From: Pseudodesulfovibrio indicus
GTDB taxonomy: Bacteria; Desulfobacterota; Desulfovibrionia; Desulfovibrionales; Desulfovibrionaceae
NCBI RefSeq assembly: GCF_001563225.1
Contig: NZ_CP014206.1
Location: forward strand, 2,604,001-2,668,000
Reading direction: 5' to 3'
Length of the DNA: 64,000 nucleotides
The translations under genes were made by a program, and so were the position numbers. The notes beneath the pieces are model-generated. The model saw nothing but the letters and a program-made list of their open reading frames with translations, ran no database searches and had not been told where the DNA came from. Positions 9,283 to 17,137 of the stretch are shown one piece after another (the first letter of the stretch is position 1; each line of letters opens with the position of its first letter).

Positions 9283-9570
9283 CTAGCGACCGCGCGCGGC
9301 GCGCTTGGAAGCCTTGAGCGGGTTGACCTTGACTTTGCCGGTCTTGTCCACTTCGGCGCGGACGTGGGTGGCGAAGTTGCAGACGCCGGAAGCCCACTTG
9401 CGGGAGGGCTGGGCGTAGGTCGGGCAATAGCCCTCTTCTTCGAAAGTGACGATCCGCTCGCAACCTTCACACTTCTCGACGACGGGTTCCATGATGACGC
9501 CCTTGTAGTTCAGACCGGCATCGGTCTTGACGGCGCCTTCCAGGGTAACGATACCTTTCTTCTTGGCCAT
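9283..9570 (-). CDS. PxxKW family cysteine-rich protein
   Basis: 95 residues. It contains KCEGCERIVTFEEEGYC and YAQPSRKWASGVCNF, with PSRKW matching the motif that names this small family. Four Cys (CxxC, then two single Cys) suggest a metal site. The C-terminus is Lys/Arg-rich (KASKRAARGR), as in proteins that bind nucleic acid. No signal peptide or membrane segment is present. The RBS GGAGGAAGG precedes ATG 9570, and the gene stands alone, closed by the terminator at 9237-9266. Function is unknown; I recall the family mainly from sulfate-reducing and related anaerobic bacteria. Confidence 0.88.
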   Translation of the reverse strand: MAKKKGIVTLEGAVKTDAGLNYKGVIMEPVVEKCEGCERIVTFEEEGYCPTYAQPSRKWASGVCNFATHVRAEVDKTGKVKVNPLKASKRAARGR

Positions 9571-9682
9571 GTTGTGCCTTCCTCCTAAAAATAATGCGGC
9601 TCACGGAATGCCAGCGGCATACTGAATTTCATATCGGTGCAAGAGCAGACTTCGATATGCACCCAGGGTGGGTGTTGTCAAG

Positions 9683-11041
9683 TTATTTGGTGTTTTTTCC
9701 TCTTCCGGCGGCGCAACGAGCCCACTTTGCGCACTCGGTGGCTTCCTCGCGCAAAGTCGTCATGTCCAGGGTCCTGAAATCCCCGTAGAGATAGAGAACC
9801 TCGCCCGCCGTCATGGTCATGCAGACCTCCAGGCCGGTGGCCGCGTACACGGCGTGGGACACGGGATTGAACATGGGCATGAGGTTCGCGCTGGCCAGGT
9901 CCAGGGCGCACATGTCCGCAGGGCATCCCGCCTCGATGCGGCCCAGTTCGGGCCAGCCGAGGCAGCGGGCCGAATTGCGGGTGGCCATGTCCAGGGCGGT
10001 CTGGGCGCTGACGGCCGAGGCGTCGCCGTGAGACACCTTGCCGACGAGCGCCGCCAGTCCCATGTCCCGGAACATGTTCAGCTGGTTGTTGCTCGCCGCC
10101 CCGTCGGTCCCCAGTCCCACGTTGACCCCGGCGTCCAGCAGCTTCTGGACCGGCGAGAGGCCGGAACAGAGTTTCAGGTTGGAGGCGGGGTTGTGGACCA
10201 CGTTGACCCCCCTGTCCGCGAGCAGGGCGATCTCCTCGTCGGTCACGTCCACGCAGTGGTGCAGGGTGGTGCGCGGCGAGAGCAGGTTCAGGGAGCGCAG
10301 GATCTCCACCGGGCGCATGCCGTGCTTTTCCAGGCACAGGGCGGTCTCCATGGGGGACTCGGCCAGGTGGGTCTGCCACGGGATGTCCAGGCTCTCGGCC
10401 AGCTCGAAGCTCTCGGCCAGTTGGTCGGGCTCCACGGTGTAGACCGCGTGGGGCGTCACCGCCGAGCGGAGGCGAGGGTGGTCCCGGTATCGCTCGTCCA
10501 GGGCGCGGACGGTGTTCCAGCAGTCTTCGGCCGTGGCGAAGAACGGGGAGGGGAAGGCGAAGAATCCCTCGCCCAGCACGGCCCGCAACCCGCAGTCGGA
10601 GACCGCCTGCCCGGTGATTTGTTCGTGGAAATAGCCGTTCAGGAAGGTGGTGCAGCCCGTGCGGATGAGCTCCGCGCAGCCGAGCTTCGCGCCGGACGCC
10701 AGCAGGGTCTCGTTGAGCTTGGCCTCCACCGGCCAGATGTGGTTCTGGAGCCATTCCATGAGCGGCAGGTCGTCGGCCAGCCCCCGCTGCAGGGTCATGG
10801 GCAGGTGGGTGTGTCCGTTGACCAGCCCCGGCAGGAGCATCTTGCCGGACAGGTCCAGGGTTTGCTCCGGTTCATAGGCTGCGGCAAGGTTTGCGTAGTC
10901 CCCGACCTCGGCCACCAGCCCGTCGGTGACGGCCACGGCCGCGTCGGTCAGGACCCGGCGTTCGCCGTCCTGGGTCACGATGGCGTCCGCCCGGACCAGC
11001 AGGTCGCAGCGGCGGGGTTTGTTGTCTCGTTCCTGGGTCAT
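9683..11041 (-). CDS. Amidohydrolase, MTA/SAH deaminase type
   Basis: 452 residues of the ATZ/TRZ amidohydrolase superfamily. Metal and catalytic residues appear in LVNGHTHLPM, WQTHLAESPME, LHHCVDVTDEE and GLGTDGAASNNQLNMF. The Leu/Phe-rich substrate region FLNGYFHEQ matches deaminases of 5'-methylthioadenosine and S-adenosylhomocysteine. Two upstream genes encode methylthioadenosine phosphorylase and adenine phosphoribosyltransferase, which supports a role in handling methylthioadenosine or SAH. The reaction would release ammonia and give the inosine analogue. The mtnP stop is four bases upstream. A guanine deaminase-like or other amidohydrolase activity cannot be excluded. Confidence 0.87.
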   Translation of the reverse strand: MTQERDNKPRRCDLLVRADAIVTQDGERRVLTDAAVAVTDGLVAEVGDYANLAAAYEPEQTLDLSGKMLLPGLVNGHTHLPMTLQRGLADDLPLMEWLQNHIWPVEAKLNETLLASGAKLGCAELIRTGCTTFLNGYFHEQITGQAVSDCGLRAVLGEGFFAFPSPFFATAEDCWNTVRALDERYRDHPRLRSAVTPHAVYTVEPDQLAESFELAESLDIPWQTHLAESPMETALCLEKHGMRPVEILRSLNLLSPRTTLHHCVDVTDEEIALLADRGVNVVHNPASNLKLCSGLSPVQKLLDAGVNVGLGTDGAASNNQLNMFRDMGLAALVGKVSHGDASAVSAQTALDMATRNSARCLGWPELGRIEAGCPADMCALDLASANLMPMFNPVSHAVYAATGLEVCMTMTAGEVLYLYGDFRTLDMTTLREEATECAKWARCAAGRGKNTK

Positions 11042-11044
11042 GAT

Positions 11045-11794
11045 CTAGTCGATGTTCCTCACGGTCTCGACGAGCAGGGAGGTGACCTTCTCGACGTTGC
11101 TCTTGAACACCTCCAGGATCTCCTCCCAGGTCACCGGGGCCTCGTCGGTCTTCCAGCAGTCGTAGTCGGTGCTCATGGCCACGGCCGCGTAAGGCAGCCC
11201 GGCCTCGTTGGCCAGGATGCACTCCGGGGCCACGCTCATGTTGATGACGTCCGCGCCCCACATGCGGAACATGTTGGATTCCGCGCGGGTGGAGAAGCGC
11301 GAGCCTTCGATGGTGATGACCGTGCCGCGCTCGTGGTGGGTCAGGCCGAGCTTGGCGCACGCCCGGTTGAGCAGGTCGCGCAGCCCGTCGTCGAAGGGCT
11401 CGGCCATGCCGGTGTGGACCGCGCCGTGCGGGGCGAACGTCTCGTGAAAGGAAACGTCGCGCCGCCGGGTGAAGTCGATGAACTGGTCCAGGATGACCAG
11501 GTGACCCCGGTCGATCTCCTCGCGCAGGGAGCCGCAGGCCGTGGTCGCCAGGATGCAGGTGCAGCCCGCGTCCTTCAGCGCCTGGATGTTGGCCCGGTAG
11601 TTGACGTAGGTGGGCGGGATGGTGTGTTCGCGCCCGTGGCGGGCCAGGAGCACGACCTCGCGGCCCTCGATGGTCCCGGCCTTGAGCGGGGCGGAAGGGG
11701 AGCCGTAGGCGGTCGTCACCTCCACGTCGCGCGCGTCGTGCAGCAGGTTCGGATCGTCCAGCCCGCTGCCGCCGATGATGCCTATTTTGGTCAT
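11045..11794 (-). CDS. mtnP: S-methyl-5'-thioadenosine phosphorylase
   Basis: 249 residues. It begins MTKIGIIGGSGLDD with the phosphate-binding GGSG, then ARHGREHTIPPTYVNYRAN, TTACGSLREE and VINMSVAPECILANEAGLPYA, all typical of the MTAP/PNP family II. It cleaves methylthioadenosine with phosphate to adenine and methylthioribose-1-phosphate. Adenine would be captured by the Apt encoded 12 bases upstream. The order apt-mtnP-deaminase forms one minus-strand operon. The residue pattern favours MTA over hypoxanthine/guanosine phosphorylase, but specificity is inferred. Confidence 0.92.
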   Translation of the reverse strand: MTKIGIIGGSGLDDPNLLHDARDVEVTTAYGSPSAPLKAGTIEGREVVLLARHGREHTIPPTYVNYRANIQALKDAGCTCILATTACGSLREEIDRGHLVILDQFIDFTRRRDVSFHETFAPHGAVHTGMAEPFDDGLRDLLNRACAKLGLTHHERGTVITIEGSRFSTRAESNMFRMWGADVINMSVAPECILANEAGLPYAAVAMSTDYDCWKTDEAPVTWEEILEVFKSNVEKVTSLLVETVRNID

Positions 11795-11806
11795 TGCGCC
11801 GTCCTT

Positions 11807-12328
11807 CTATTTGATTTCGATGAGAAAATCGTGCGTCACTCCCGCTGCGTGCATGACCTCGTCGCCGTCCAGGAAGGAGAGCTGGATGACGAAGCCCGCG
11901 CCCACGATCTCGCCGCCCGCCTCGCGGATCAGCTTGACCATGCCTTCGGCGGTGCCGCCGGTGGCCAGCAGGTCGTCGATCATCAGGATCTTGTCGCCCG
12001 GGTTGACGGCGTCCACGTGCATGCACAGGGTGTCGGAGCCGTACTCCAGGTCGTAGGTCACGCAGCGGTTCTTGTAGGGGAGTTTGCCGGGCTTGCGGAC
12101 GGGCACGAAACCGATGCCCATGCGCAGGGCCAGGGGGGCGCCGAAGATGAATCCGCGCGCGTCGGCGGCCACGATCTTGTCCGCGCCGCAGTCCTTGTAC
12201 TTCTGGTAGAGCTGGTCGATGACGGCGTTGAAGGCCTCGTGATTGCCCAGAATTGGTGTTATGTCATAGAAGGTGATGCCCTTCTTCGGGTAGTCGGGAA
12301 TGTCTCGCACATAGTGTCGCAGGTTCAT
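11807..12328 (-). CDS. apt: Adenine phosphoribosyltransferase
   Basis: 173 residues from ATG 12328, selected because GAGGAGG lies just upstream; the open frame extends to 12388. The PRPP-binding motif is ILMIDDLLATGGTAEGM, and VRDIPDYPKKGITFYDITPIL plus AADARGFIFGAPLA are family hallmarks. It converts adenine plus PRPP to AMP in the cytoplasm. It is the first gene of the apt-mtnP-deaminase salvage operon, divergent from rsmA across about 110 bases. Confidence 0.96.
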   Translation of the reverse strand: MNLRHYVRDIPDYPKKGITFYDITPILGNHEAFNAVIDQLYQKYKDCGADKIVAADARGFIFGAPLALRMGIGFVPVRKPGKLPYKNRCVTYDLEYGSDTLCMHVDAVNPGDKILMIDDLLATGGTAEGMVKLIREAGGEIVGAGFVIQLSFLDGDEVMHAAGVTHDFLIEIK

Positions 12329-12440
12329 AGGTCCTCCTCGTTGGGTGAATACCGGAAGTGAATACGTTTTGTCGGAATGGGGTGTCAATGCTGTTGCCAG
12401 ATAATTGGGGTTCGGCTATCCAGAGCACGGAGAACGCACC

Positions 12441-13223
12441 ATGGAGCACAGCAACCAGCCGCACCGGGCCAAGAAGAGCCTAGGCCAGAATTTTCTGACC
12501 GACCCGAACATCTGCCGGAAGATCGTGGACGCCGTCCGTCCCTCCGGTGACGATTACATAATAGAGATCGGGCCGGGCCAGGGCGCGCTCACCGAGCACC
12601 TGGCCGAGGCCGGGCTGCGCCGTTTACGGGTCATCGAGATGGACGACGACCTGGCCTCCCGTCTGGAGGAGCGGTGGCCCACGCTTGAAGTGGTCCGCGC
12701 CGACGCCCTGAAGTTTCCCTGGGAATCCCTGAACGACACCCCCTGCAAGATCATCGGCAATCTGCCCTACAACGTCGGCTCCAAGCTCATATGGGACATC
12801 GTCAGCCAGGTGGTGACCCTGGAGCGGGCCGTGTTCATGGTCCAGCACGAGGTGGCGCTGAGGCTGACCGCAGAGCCGGGCAACAAGGCCTACGGAGGAC
12901 TGACCGCCTGGGTCCGCAATTTCAGCCGGACCGCCTACCTGTTCAAGGTGCCTCCGTCCGTGTTCCGCCCCCGGCCCAAGGTCGATTCCGCCGTGGTCGC
13001 CTTCGATCCCCTCCCGGCAGGGGAGCGCCCGGCCGATCCCGAGCGGCTGGCCGGGCTGATCAAGACCCTTTTTCAGCAGCGGCGCAAGCAAATTTCGACC
13101 ATCCTCAAGAAGCGGATGACGCCCGAGGTCGAAGCGTGGTTTCAGGAACAGGGCCTAGCCCTCTCCATCCGCCCGGAAAACCTGACTCCCGAACAATTCC
13201 TCTCGCTGTCCGAGAGGATTTAG
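12441..13223 (+). CDS. rsmA: 16S rRNA (A1518/A1519-N6) dimethyltransferase
   Basis: 260 residues from ATG 12441 (GGAG nine bases upstream); a TTG at 12405 in frame is less likely. Motifs are KKSLGQNFLTDPNI, the SAM-binding EIGPGQGALTEHL, and catalytic NLPYNVGSKL. The C-terminal RRKQISTILKKR segment is rRNA-contacting. It dimethylates two adjacent adenosines in helix 45 of 16S rRNA, and loss confers kasugamycin resistance. It is alone on its strand, divergent from apt, with about 180 bases to the next small ORF. Confidence 0.97.
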   Translation: MEHSNQPHRAKKSLGQNFLTDPNICRKIVDAVRPSGDDYIIEIGPGQGALTEHLAEAGLRRLRVIEMDDDLASRLEERWPTLEVVRADALKFPWESLNDTPCKIIGNLPYNVGSKLIWDIVSQVVTLERAVFMVQHEVALRLTAEPGNKAYGGLTAWVRNFSRTAYLFKVPPSVFRPRPKVDSAVVAFDPLPAGERPADPERLAGLIKTLFQQRRKQISTILKKRMTPEVEAWFQEQGLALSIRPENLTPEQFLSLSERI

Positions 13224-13406
13224 TGCAAATTTTCACAATTATTGACTGATTTGTCGCAAAAGGGCGTTTCAAGGTCATTTGAAAGGGCCGAATTGTTACA
13301 GCCGAAAATGTCCGGGAAGCTCCATATGGCGTAGTTTTTTTCGTTTTTTTCCTGTGCCGGGCTAGACACAGACCGAAACTTCAATTAAAGGCGAAGAGGT
13401 GAGTTG
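13224..13406 (+). other. Intergenic stretch between rsmA and the second HU locus
   Basis: No gene seen. It contains a 6-bp inverted repeat TTTCAA/TTGAAA (13267-13272/13279-13284) and two T-rich stretches near 13334-13350. These could be promoter or leader sequence for the HU transcript. No clear terminator for rsmA is visible. Confidence 0.4.
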
Positions 13407-13472
13407 GTGACGGATACAAAGTGCGAGTGCATTTTGTGCTCTGGCTGCACTTTAACTAATACCAATTGGTAA
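13407..13472 (+). CDS. Possible 21-residue Cys-rich leader peptide upstream of HU
   Basis: GTG 13407 is preceded by GAGGTG at a good distance and opens a 21-codon frame ending TAA at 13472. The core CECILCSGC has four Cys, as a CxCxxCxxC pattern, and the peptide ends TLTNTNW. The stop overlaps a 12-bp palindrome (13460-13471), and the HU start lies 26 bases further on. It is too short for routine gene calling. It may be a metal-binding micropeptide, a translated leader that controls HU, or chance. Nothing but the RBS and Cys spacing supports it. Confidence 0.3.
   Translation: MTDTKCECILCSGCTLTNTNW
13460..13471. promoter_or_regulatory. 12-bp perfect palindrome, candidate operator before HU
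   Basis: TACCAATTGGTA reads the same on both strands and lies 27 bases before the HU start codon. The position suits an operator or a 5'-UTR protein site. No regulator family is suggested by the sequence. Confidence 0.35.
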
Positions 13473-13497
13473 TTATTTCACTGAGGAGGAAGGACTG

Positions 13498-13770
13498 ATG
13501 ACAAAGGCTGAATTGGTTGTCAAAATCGCGGAAAAGGCAAACCTGACCAAAGCGAATGCCGAGCGCGCTCTGAATGCATTCCTCGAAACCGTCGAAAGCA
13601 CCCTCGTTGCCGAGGGCAAGCTGACTCTGACCGGCTTCGGTACCTTCGTCGTGGAACTCCGCAAGGCTCGCGTGGGTCGCAATCCCCGCACCGGCCTCGA
13701 ACTGAAGATTCCCGAGACCAAGGTCGTCAAATTCCGCCCCGGCAAGATCCTCAAGGAAGCCGTTAAATAG
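13498..13770 (+). CDS. HU-family DNA-binding protein (second paralogue)
   Basis: 90 residues, MTKAELVVKIAEKANLTK at the start, with the arm motif VGRNPRTGLELKIPET and C-terminal VVKFRPGKILKEAVK. A strong RBS (GAGGAGGAAGG) precedes ATG 13498. It is clearly different from the HU at 358-633 (GRNPRTG against GRNPKTG, and different helices), so the cell may form homo- and heterodimers. A 56-codon membrane protein gene follows after 15 bases, and the pair ends at a strong terminator. Confidence 0.93.
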   Translation: MTKAELVVKIAEKANLTKANAERALNAFLETVESTLVAEGKLTLTGFGTFVVELRKARVGRNPRTGLELKIPETKVVKFRPGKILKEAVK

Positions 13771-13785
13771 TTTGGAGAGAATGAA

Positions 13786-13956
13786 ATGATTCACGGTGAA
13801 ACCGTTCACAGCCCGCTGCCCATGGACCTTCCCTGGTGGATGCCCGACCACTTCGTCTTTTTCGGCGTCCTCTACGCCGTCCTCGGAGTTATCGGCATAG
13901 CCCTGGCCGTCACCATCGCGCAGTCCCTGCGCGATGCGAAGAAGGCTGATCACTAG
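13786..13956 (+). CDS. Small single-pass membrane protein, unknown function
   Basis: 56 residues, under most gene-length cutoffs. GGAGAG lies five bases before ATG 13786. The N-terminal part (MIHGETVHSPLPMDLPWWM) would be periplasmic or cytoplasmic, followed by one hydrophobic helix of about 23 residues (FVFFGVLYAVLGVIGIALAV). A short polar tail ends RDAKKADH. It sits 15 bases after HU and directly before a strong terminator, so it is cotranscribed with HU. I do not recognise the family. Confidence 0.75.
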   Translation: MIHGETVHSPLPMDLPWWMPDHFVFFGVLYAVLGVIGIALAVTIAQSLRDAKKADH

Positions 13957-13975
13957 TTCACGACAGTAATTGCGC

Positions 13976-14013
13976 AAAGGCCCGTCCGGTCCTGACCGGA
14001 TGGGCCTTTTTTT
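13976..14013 (+). terminator. Rho-independent terminator after the HU / small membrane protein unit
   Basis: AAGGCCC-GTCCGGT pairs with ACCGGAT-GGGCCTT around a short loop and is followed by seven Ts (ending near 14013). Confidence 0.92.
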
Positions 14014-14051
14014 GCCCTCAGGGGCAACGAAAAATTCCCCGGCCCTCGGGG

Positions 14052-14080
14052 TTGATTTTTTGATTTAGAGCGTATATGTA
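14052..14080 (+). promoter_or_regulatory. Possible promoter of the rpsU operon
   Basis: TTGATT (14052-14057) and TATGTA (14075-14080) are 17 bases apart, with rpsU starting 67 bases later. A small GC hairpin (CCCCGGCCCTCGGGG) lies just upstream. The -10 is weak. Confidence 0.35.
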
Positions 14081-14147
14081 GTTGCTCTTATTTCGCTGGC
14101 CCGCATAAAAAATCAGAGCGGGCGGTTCACCGAGGAGGTGATTTCCA

Positions 14148-14348
14148 TTGCCCGGAGTGTACTTTGACGACAACGACAATTTCGACATTTCTCTGCGCCG
14201 CTTCAAGAAGCAGGTAGAGAAGGCCGGAATCCTGTCCGAGCTGAAGAAACGTCAGCACTACGAAAAGCCTAGCGTGCAGAAGAAAAAGAAGAAAGCTGCC
14301 GCCAAGAAACGGCTTGCCAAGAAAATGCGCAAAATGCGCGGTATGTAG
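14148..14348 (+). CDS. rpsU: 30S ribosomal protein S21
   Basis: 66 residues. It begins (TTG start) [20 protein letters not shown], then [16 protein letters not shown], and ends in a Lys/Arg-rich tail. A very strong RBS (GAGGAGGTGA) precedes the TTG at 14148, and no ATG is available in frame at this point. S21 binds the 30S platform and helps initiation. It heads an rpsU-yqeY-mutS2-dnaG-rpoD gene string, a variant of the classical macromolecular-synthesis operon. The UUG start may limit its output. Confidence 0.95.
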   Translation: MPGVYFDDNDNFDISLRRFKKQVEKAGILSELKKRQHYEKPSVQKKKKKAAAKKRLAKKMRKMRGM

Positions 14349-14351
14349 AGT

Positions 14352-14798
14352 ATGAGCCTGTCCAAAAAAATAGACAGTGACTACATCGAGGCCTACAAGG
14401 CCAAAGCTACGGTAAAAGTGGCCGTCTTGAGACATCTCAAGACGGCCATTAAAAACCGTATGGTCGAGGAAAAGCTCCAGGAGCTGCCCGACGAGATGGT
14501 GCTCGACCTGATCGCCAAGCAGGTCAAGCAGCGCAAGGATTCCTTTGACCAGTATTCCAAGGCGGGCAGGGACGATCTGGCTCAGGTCGAAGCCCAGGAG
14601 CTCGCCGAGCTTGAGGTCTATCTCCCCAAGCAGCTGTCCGAAGAGGAATTGTCCGACGCCATAGACAAGGCCATTGCCGACCTCGGAGCTTCCTCCATGG
14701 CGGACATGGGCAAGGTCATGCAGGCCGTCCTCGGCGCACACAAGGGCCAGGTTGACGGCAAGATTGCCAGCGCCCTGGTCAAGTCCAAGCTCTCCTAA
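14352..14798 (+). CDS. GatB/YqeY domain-containing protein
   Basis: 148 residues, MSLSKKIDSDYIEAYKAK at the start, with the YqeY hallmarks VLRHLKTAIKN and LEVYLPKQLSEEEL. The C-terminal region GKVMQAVLGAHKGQVDGKIA matches the tRNA-binding domain shared with GatB. Proteins of this family are widely found between rpsU and dnaG; their function is not settled. It starts three bases after the rpsU stop without an obvious RBS, so translation is probably coupled. The coding sequence contains a striking 14-bp perfect inverted repeat (14419-14448). Confidence 0.9.
   Translation: MSLSKKIDSDYIEAYKAKATVKVAVLRHLKTAIKNRMVEEKLQELPDEMVLDLIAKQVKQRKDSFDQYSKAGRDDLAQVEAQELAELEVYLPKQLSEEELSDAIDKAIADLGASSMADMGKVMQAVLGAHKGQVDGKIASALVKSKLS
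14419..14448 (+). repeat. Perfect 14-bp inverted repeat inside the yqeY-like gene
   Basis: TGGCCGTCTTGAGA (14419-14432) and its exact reverse complement (14435-14448) are separated by two bases. In RNA this is a very stable hairpin inside the codons for VAVLRHLKTA. No U run follows (ATTAAAAA), so it is not a standard terminator. It lies about 70 bases after rpsU and could act as an mRNA processing or differential-stability element within the operon. Confidence 0.7.
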
Positions 14799-14818
14799 TC
14801 TCCAACCCCGGCTCGTCA

Positions 14819-17116
14819 ATGGAGTCCAGAACCTTTCAGGTATTGGAATTCCCCAAGATTCTTGGGGTGTTGTCCGGTTTCGCCACGTCCGAACCCGGCG
14901 CTTCCGAGTGCCTGAGCATCCACCCTCATTCCACCCTGGAAGCGGTCCTGCTGGCCAACGAATTGTTTGACCAGGCGGCCTCCTGGGTGGGCGAATCCGG
15001 GTTCCGCATGCGCGCCTTCCCGGACCTGGGCGGCATCTTTCCCCATCTCTCCAGCGAGCTGGCCGTGCTCGACCAGGACGCGCTCTTCGCGCTGAAGATC
15101 ATCCTGGACCTGGCCATGGAGGCCCGCGAATCCCTGTCCCGGTTCGAGGACCGGGGTTGGGAAGTGCTCAAGTCCGAGCTGTTCGCCTACGACTGGCCCC
15201 AGAAGACCGTGTCCGGCATCGGGCGCTGCCTGGACGCCGAAGGGCAGATCAGGGACGAGAGCTCCCCGGCGCTGATGGACGTGCGCCAGGAGATCCGCGC
15301 CATCCACCAGCGGTGCACCAAGCGGGTCAAGGACTTCATCATTCAGGAAAACATGGGCGCGGCCATGCAGGACGAGTTCATGACCATCTCGTCCGACCGC
15401 TACGTGCTGCCCATCAAGGCGAATTTCAAGAACAAGACCAAGGGCATCATCCACGACTACTCCCAGACCGGCGAGACCTGCTATTTCGAGCCCATCTTCC
15501 TGGTGGAGACCAACAACCGCCTCCAGGAGCTCAAGCGCGAGGAGCGGGCCGAGGAATACAAGGTCCTGCAATACCTGACCGGCCTCATCCGCCAGGAGAA
15601 GCCGCAGGTCAGCGACGCCTACCGGGGGCTGGTCACCCTGGACGTGCTCATGGCCAAGGTCCGCCTGGCCGGCGTCTACAACGGCCGGACTATCGAGGTC
15701 ACGGGAGAGGGCGCGCCCAGGCTCCTCAAGTCCCGTCATCCGCTGCTGGCCCTGACCGACGAGTCGGTCCACCCCCTGAACATCGAGCTGGAGGAAGGGC
15801 AGCGGGCCATGATCGTCAGCGGCGGCAACGCGGGCGGCAAGACCGTCTGCCTCAAGACCGTGGGCCTCATCGGGCTGATGGCCTTTTCCGGGCTGCCGGT
15901 TCCGGCGGCCGAGGGCAGCCGCCTGCCGTTCTGGAGCGACATCTTCGTCATCATGGGCGACGAGCAGTCCCTGGAGGAGAACGTCTCCACCTTCACCGCC
16001 CAGATCAAGTACCTGCGGCGTGTCTGGGACCAGGTGGACGACCGGTCCCTGTTCATTCTGGACGAATTCGGCGCGGGCACCGACCCGACCCAGGGCGCGG
16101 CCCTGGCCCAGGCGGTCATCGACTCCCTGCTGGAAAAGCGCGCCACGGCCTTCACGGCCACCCATTTCCCGGCCCTGAAGGCTTACGCCATGGCCACCAG
16201 GGGCGTGCGCGCGGCGAGCGTTCTCTTCGACCCGGATACCAAGAAGCCGCTGTTCCGACTGGCCTACGACCAAGTGGGCGCGTCCATCGCCCTGGACGTG
16301 GCCAAAGAACACGGGCTGCCTAACGAAATTTTGGAACGCGCCGAAAAGTATCTGTTGCTGGACGGCTCGGATACCACCACTGTGCTCGACCGGCTCAACG
16401 CCATGGCCGTGAAGAAGGAACAGGAGCTGGACGCCATCGAGGACGAACGGGCGCGCATCGAAAAGAAGCGGGCCAACCTCGAAGCGAAGTTCGAGAAGGA
16501 GCGGGTCAAGCTCCTCAAGGACGTCCAGTCCAAGGCCCAGGACGTGGTCAAGCAGTGGAAGAGCGAGCGCATCGGCCGCAAGGAGGCTCGCAAGAAGCTC
16601 CACGAGGTGCGGCTGCGCATCGAGGACATCGCGCCCGAGCGGGAAAAAGAACCCGCTTTTTCGTTCTCCGATATTGTCCCGGGGATGAAAGTGTCGTATC
16701 TGGCTTGGAACAAGTCGGGTACCGTGCTGGAAATCAACGACAAAAAGAAGCAGGCCAAGGTGGACATCGGCGGCGTGGCCATGTGGGTCAAGGCGGACCA
16801 TCTCGGCCCCGCGGTAAGCGGCGGGAGCGGTCCGGCCAAGCCCGCCAACGCCAAGGCTCCGGCCCCTTCCGACCTGGTGGTCGAGGTGGACCTGCGCGGC
16901 AACCGGGCCGACATGGCCATCAGCGAGCTGGAGCGGGCCATGGACGCAGCCCTGCGCAAGGGCGCGGGCAGGCTTGAGATCGTCCACGGACGCGGCACCG
17001 GGGCGCTGAGGCGCGAGGTGCATGAATTTTTGAAGCATTATCCCGCGGTGGAGAGTTTCGCCCTGGCTCCGGAAGACCGGGGCGGGGACGGCATGACCGA
17101 AGTGACGCTCAAGTAA
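14819..17116 (+). CDS. mutS2: Endonuclease MutS2
   Basis: 765 residues. The Walker A region is SGGNAGGKTVCLKT (a variant of GPNTGGKT), and Walker B is LFILDEFGAGTDPTQGAALAQA. A long charged coiled coil around residues 510-590 follows, then a C-terminal Smr nuclease domain (VDLRGNRADMAISELERAMD and IVHGRGTGALR). There is no mismatch-recognition N-terminal domain, as in other MutS2 proteins. The family suppresses recombination and rescues collided ribosomes in some bacteria. Its place between yqeY and dnaG is unusual against E. coli. Confidence 0.95.
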   Translation: MESRTFQVLEFPKILGVLSGFATSEPGASECLSIHPHSTLEAVLLANELFDQAASWVGESGFRMRAFPDLGGIFPHLSSELAVLDQDALFALKIILDLAMEARESLSRFEDRGWEVLKSELFAYDWPQKTVSGIGRCLDAEGQIRDESSPALMDVRQEIRAIHQRCTKRVKDFIIQENMGAAMQDEFMTISSDRYVLPIKANFKNKTKGIIHDYSQTGETCYFEPIFLVETNNRLQELKREERAEEYKVLQYLTGLIRQEKPQVSDAYRGLVTLDVLMAKVRLAGVYNGRTIEVTGEGAPRLLKSRHPLLALTDESVHPLNIELEEGQRAMIVSGGNAGGKTVCLKTVGLIGLMAFSGLPVPAAEGSRLPFWSDIFVIMGDEQSLEENVSTFTAQIKYLRRVWDQVDDRSLFILDEFGAGTDPTQGAALAQAVIDSLLEKRATAFTATHFPALKAYAMATRGVRAASVLFDPDTKKPLFRLAYDQVGASIALDVAKEHGLPNEILERAEKYLLLDGSDTTTVLDRLNAMAVKKEQELDAIEDERARIEKKRANLEAKFEKERVKLLKDVQSKAQDVVKQWKSERIGRKEARKKLHEVRLRIEDIAPEREKEPAFSFSDIVPGMKVSYLAWNKSGTVLEINDKKKQAKVDIGGVAMWVKADHLGPAVSGGSGPAKPANAKAPAPSDLVVEVDLRGNRADMAISELERAMDAALRKGAGRLEIVHGRGTGALRREVHEFLKHYPAVESFALAPEDRGGDGMTEVTLK

Positions 17117-17137
17117 CGGCTCGTCCGGAGGCATTTG

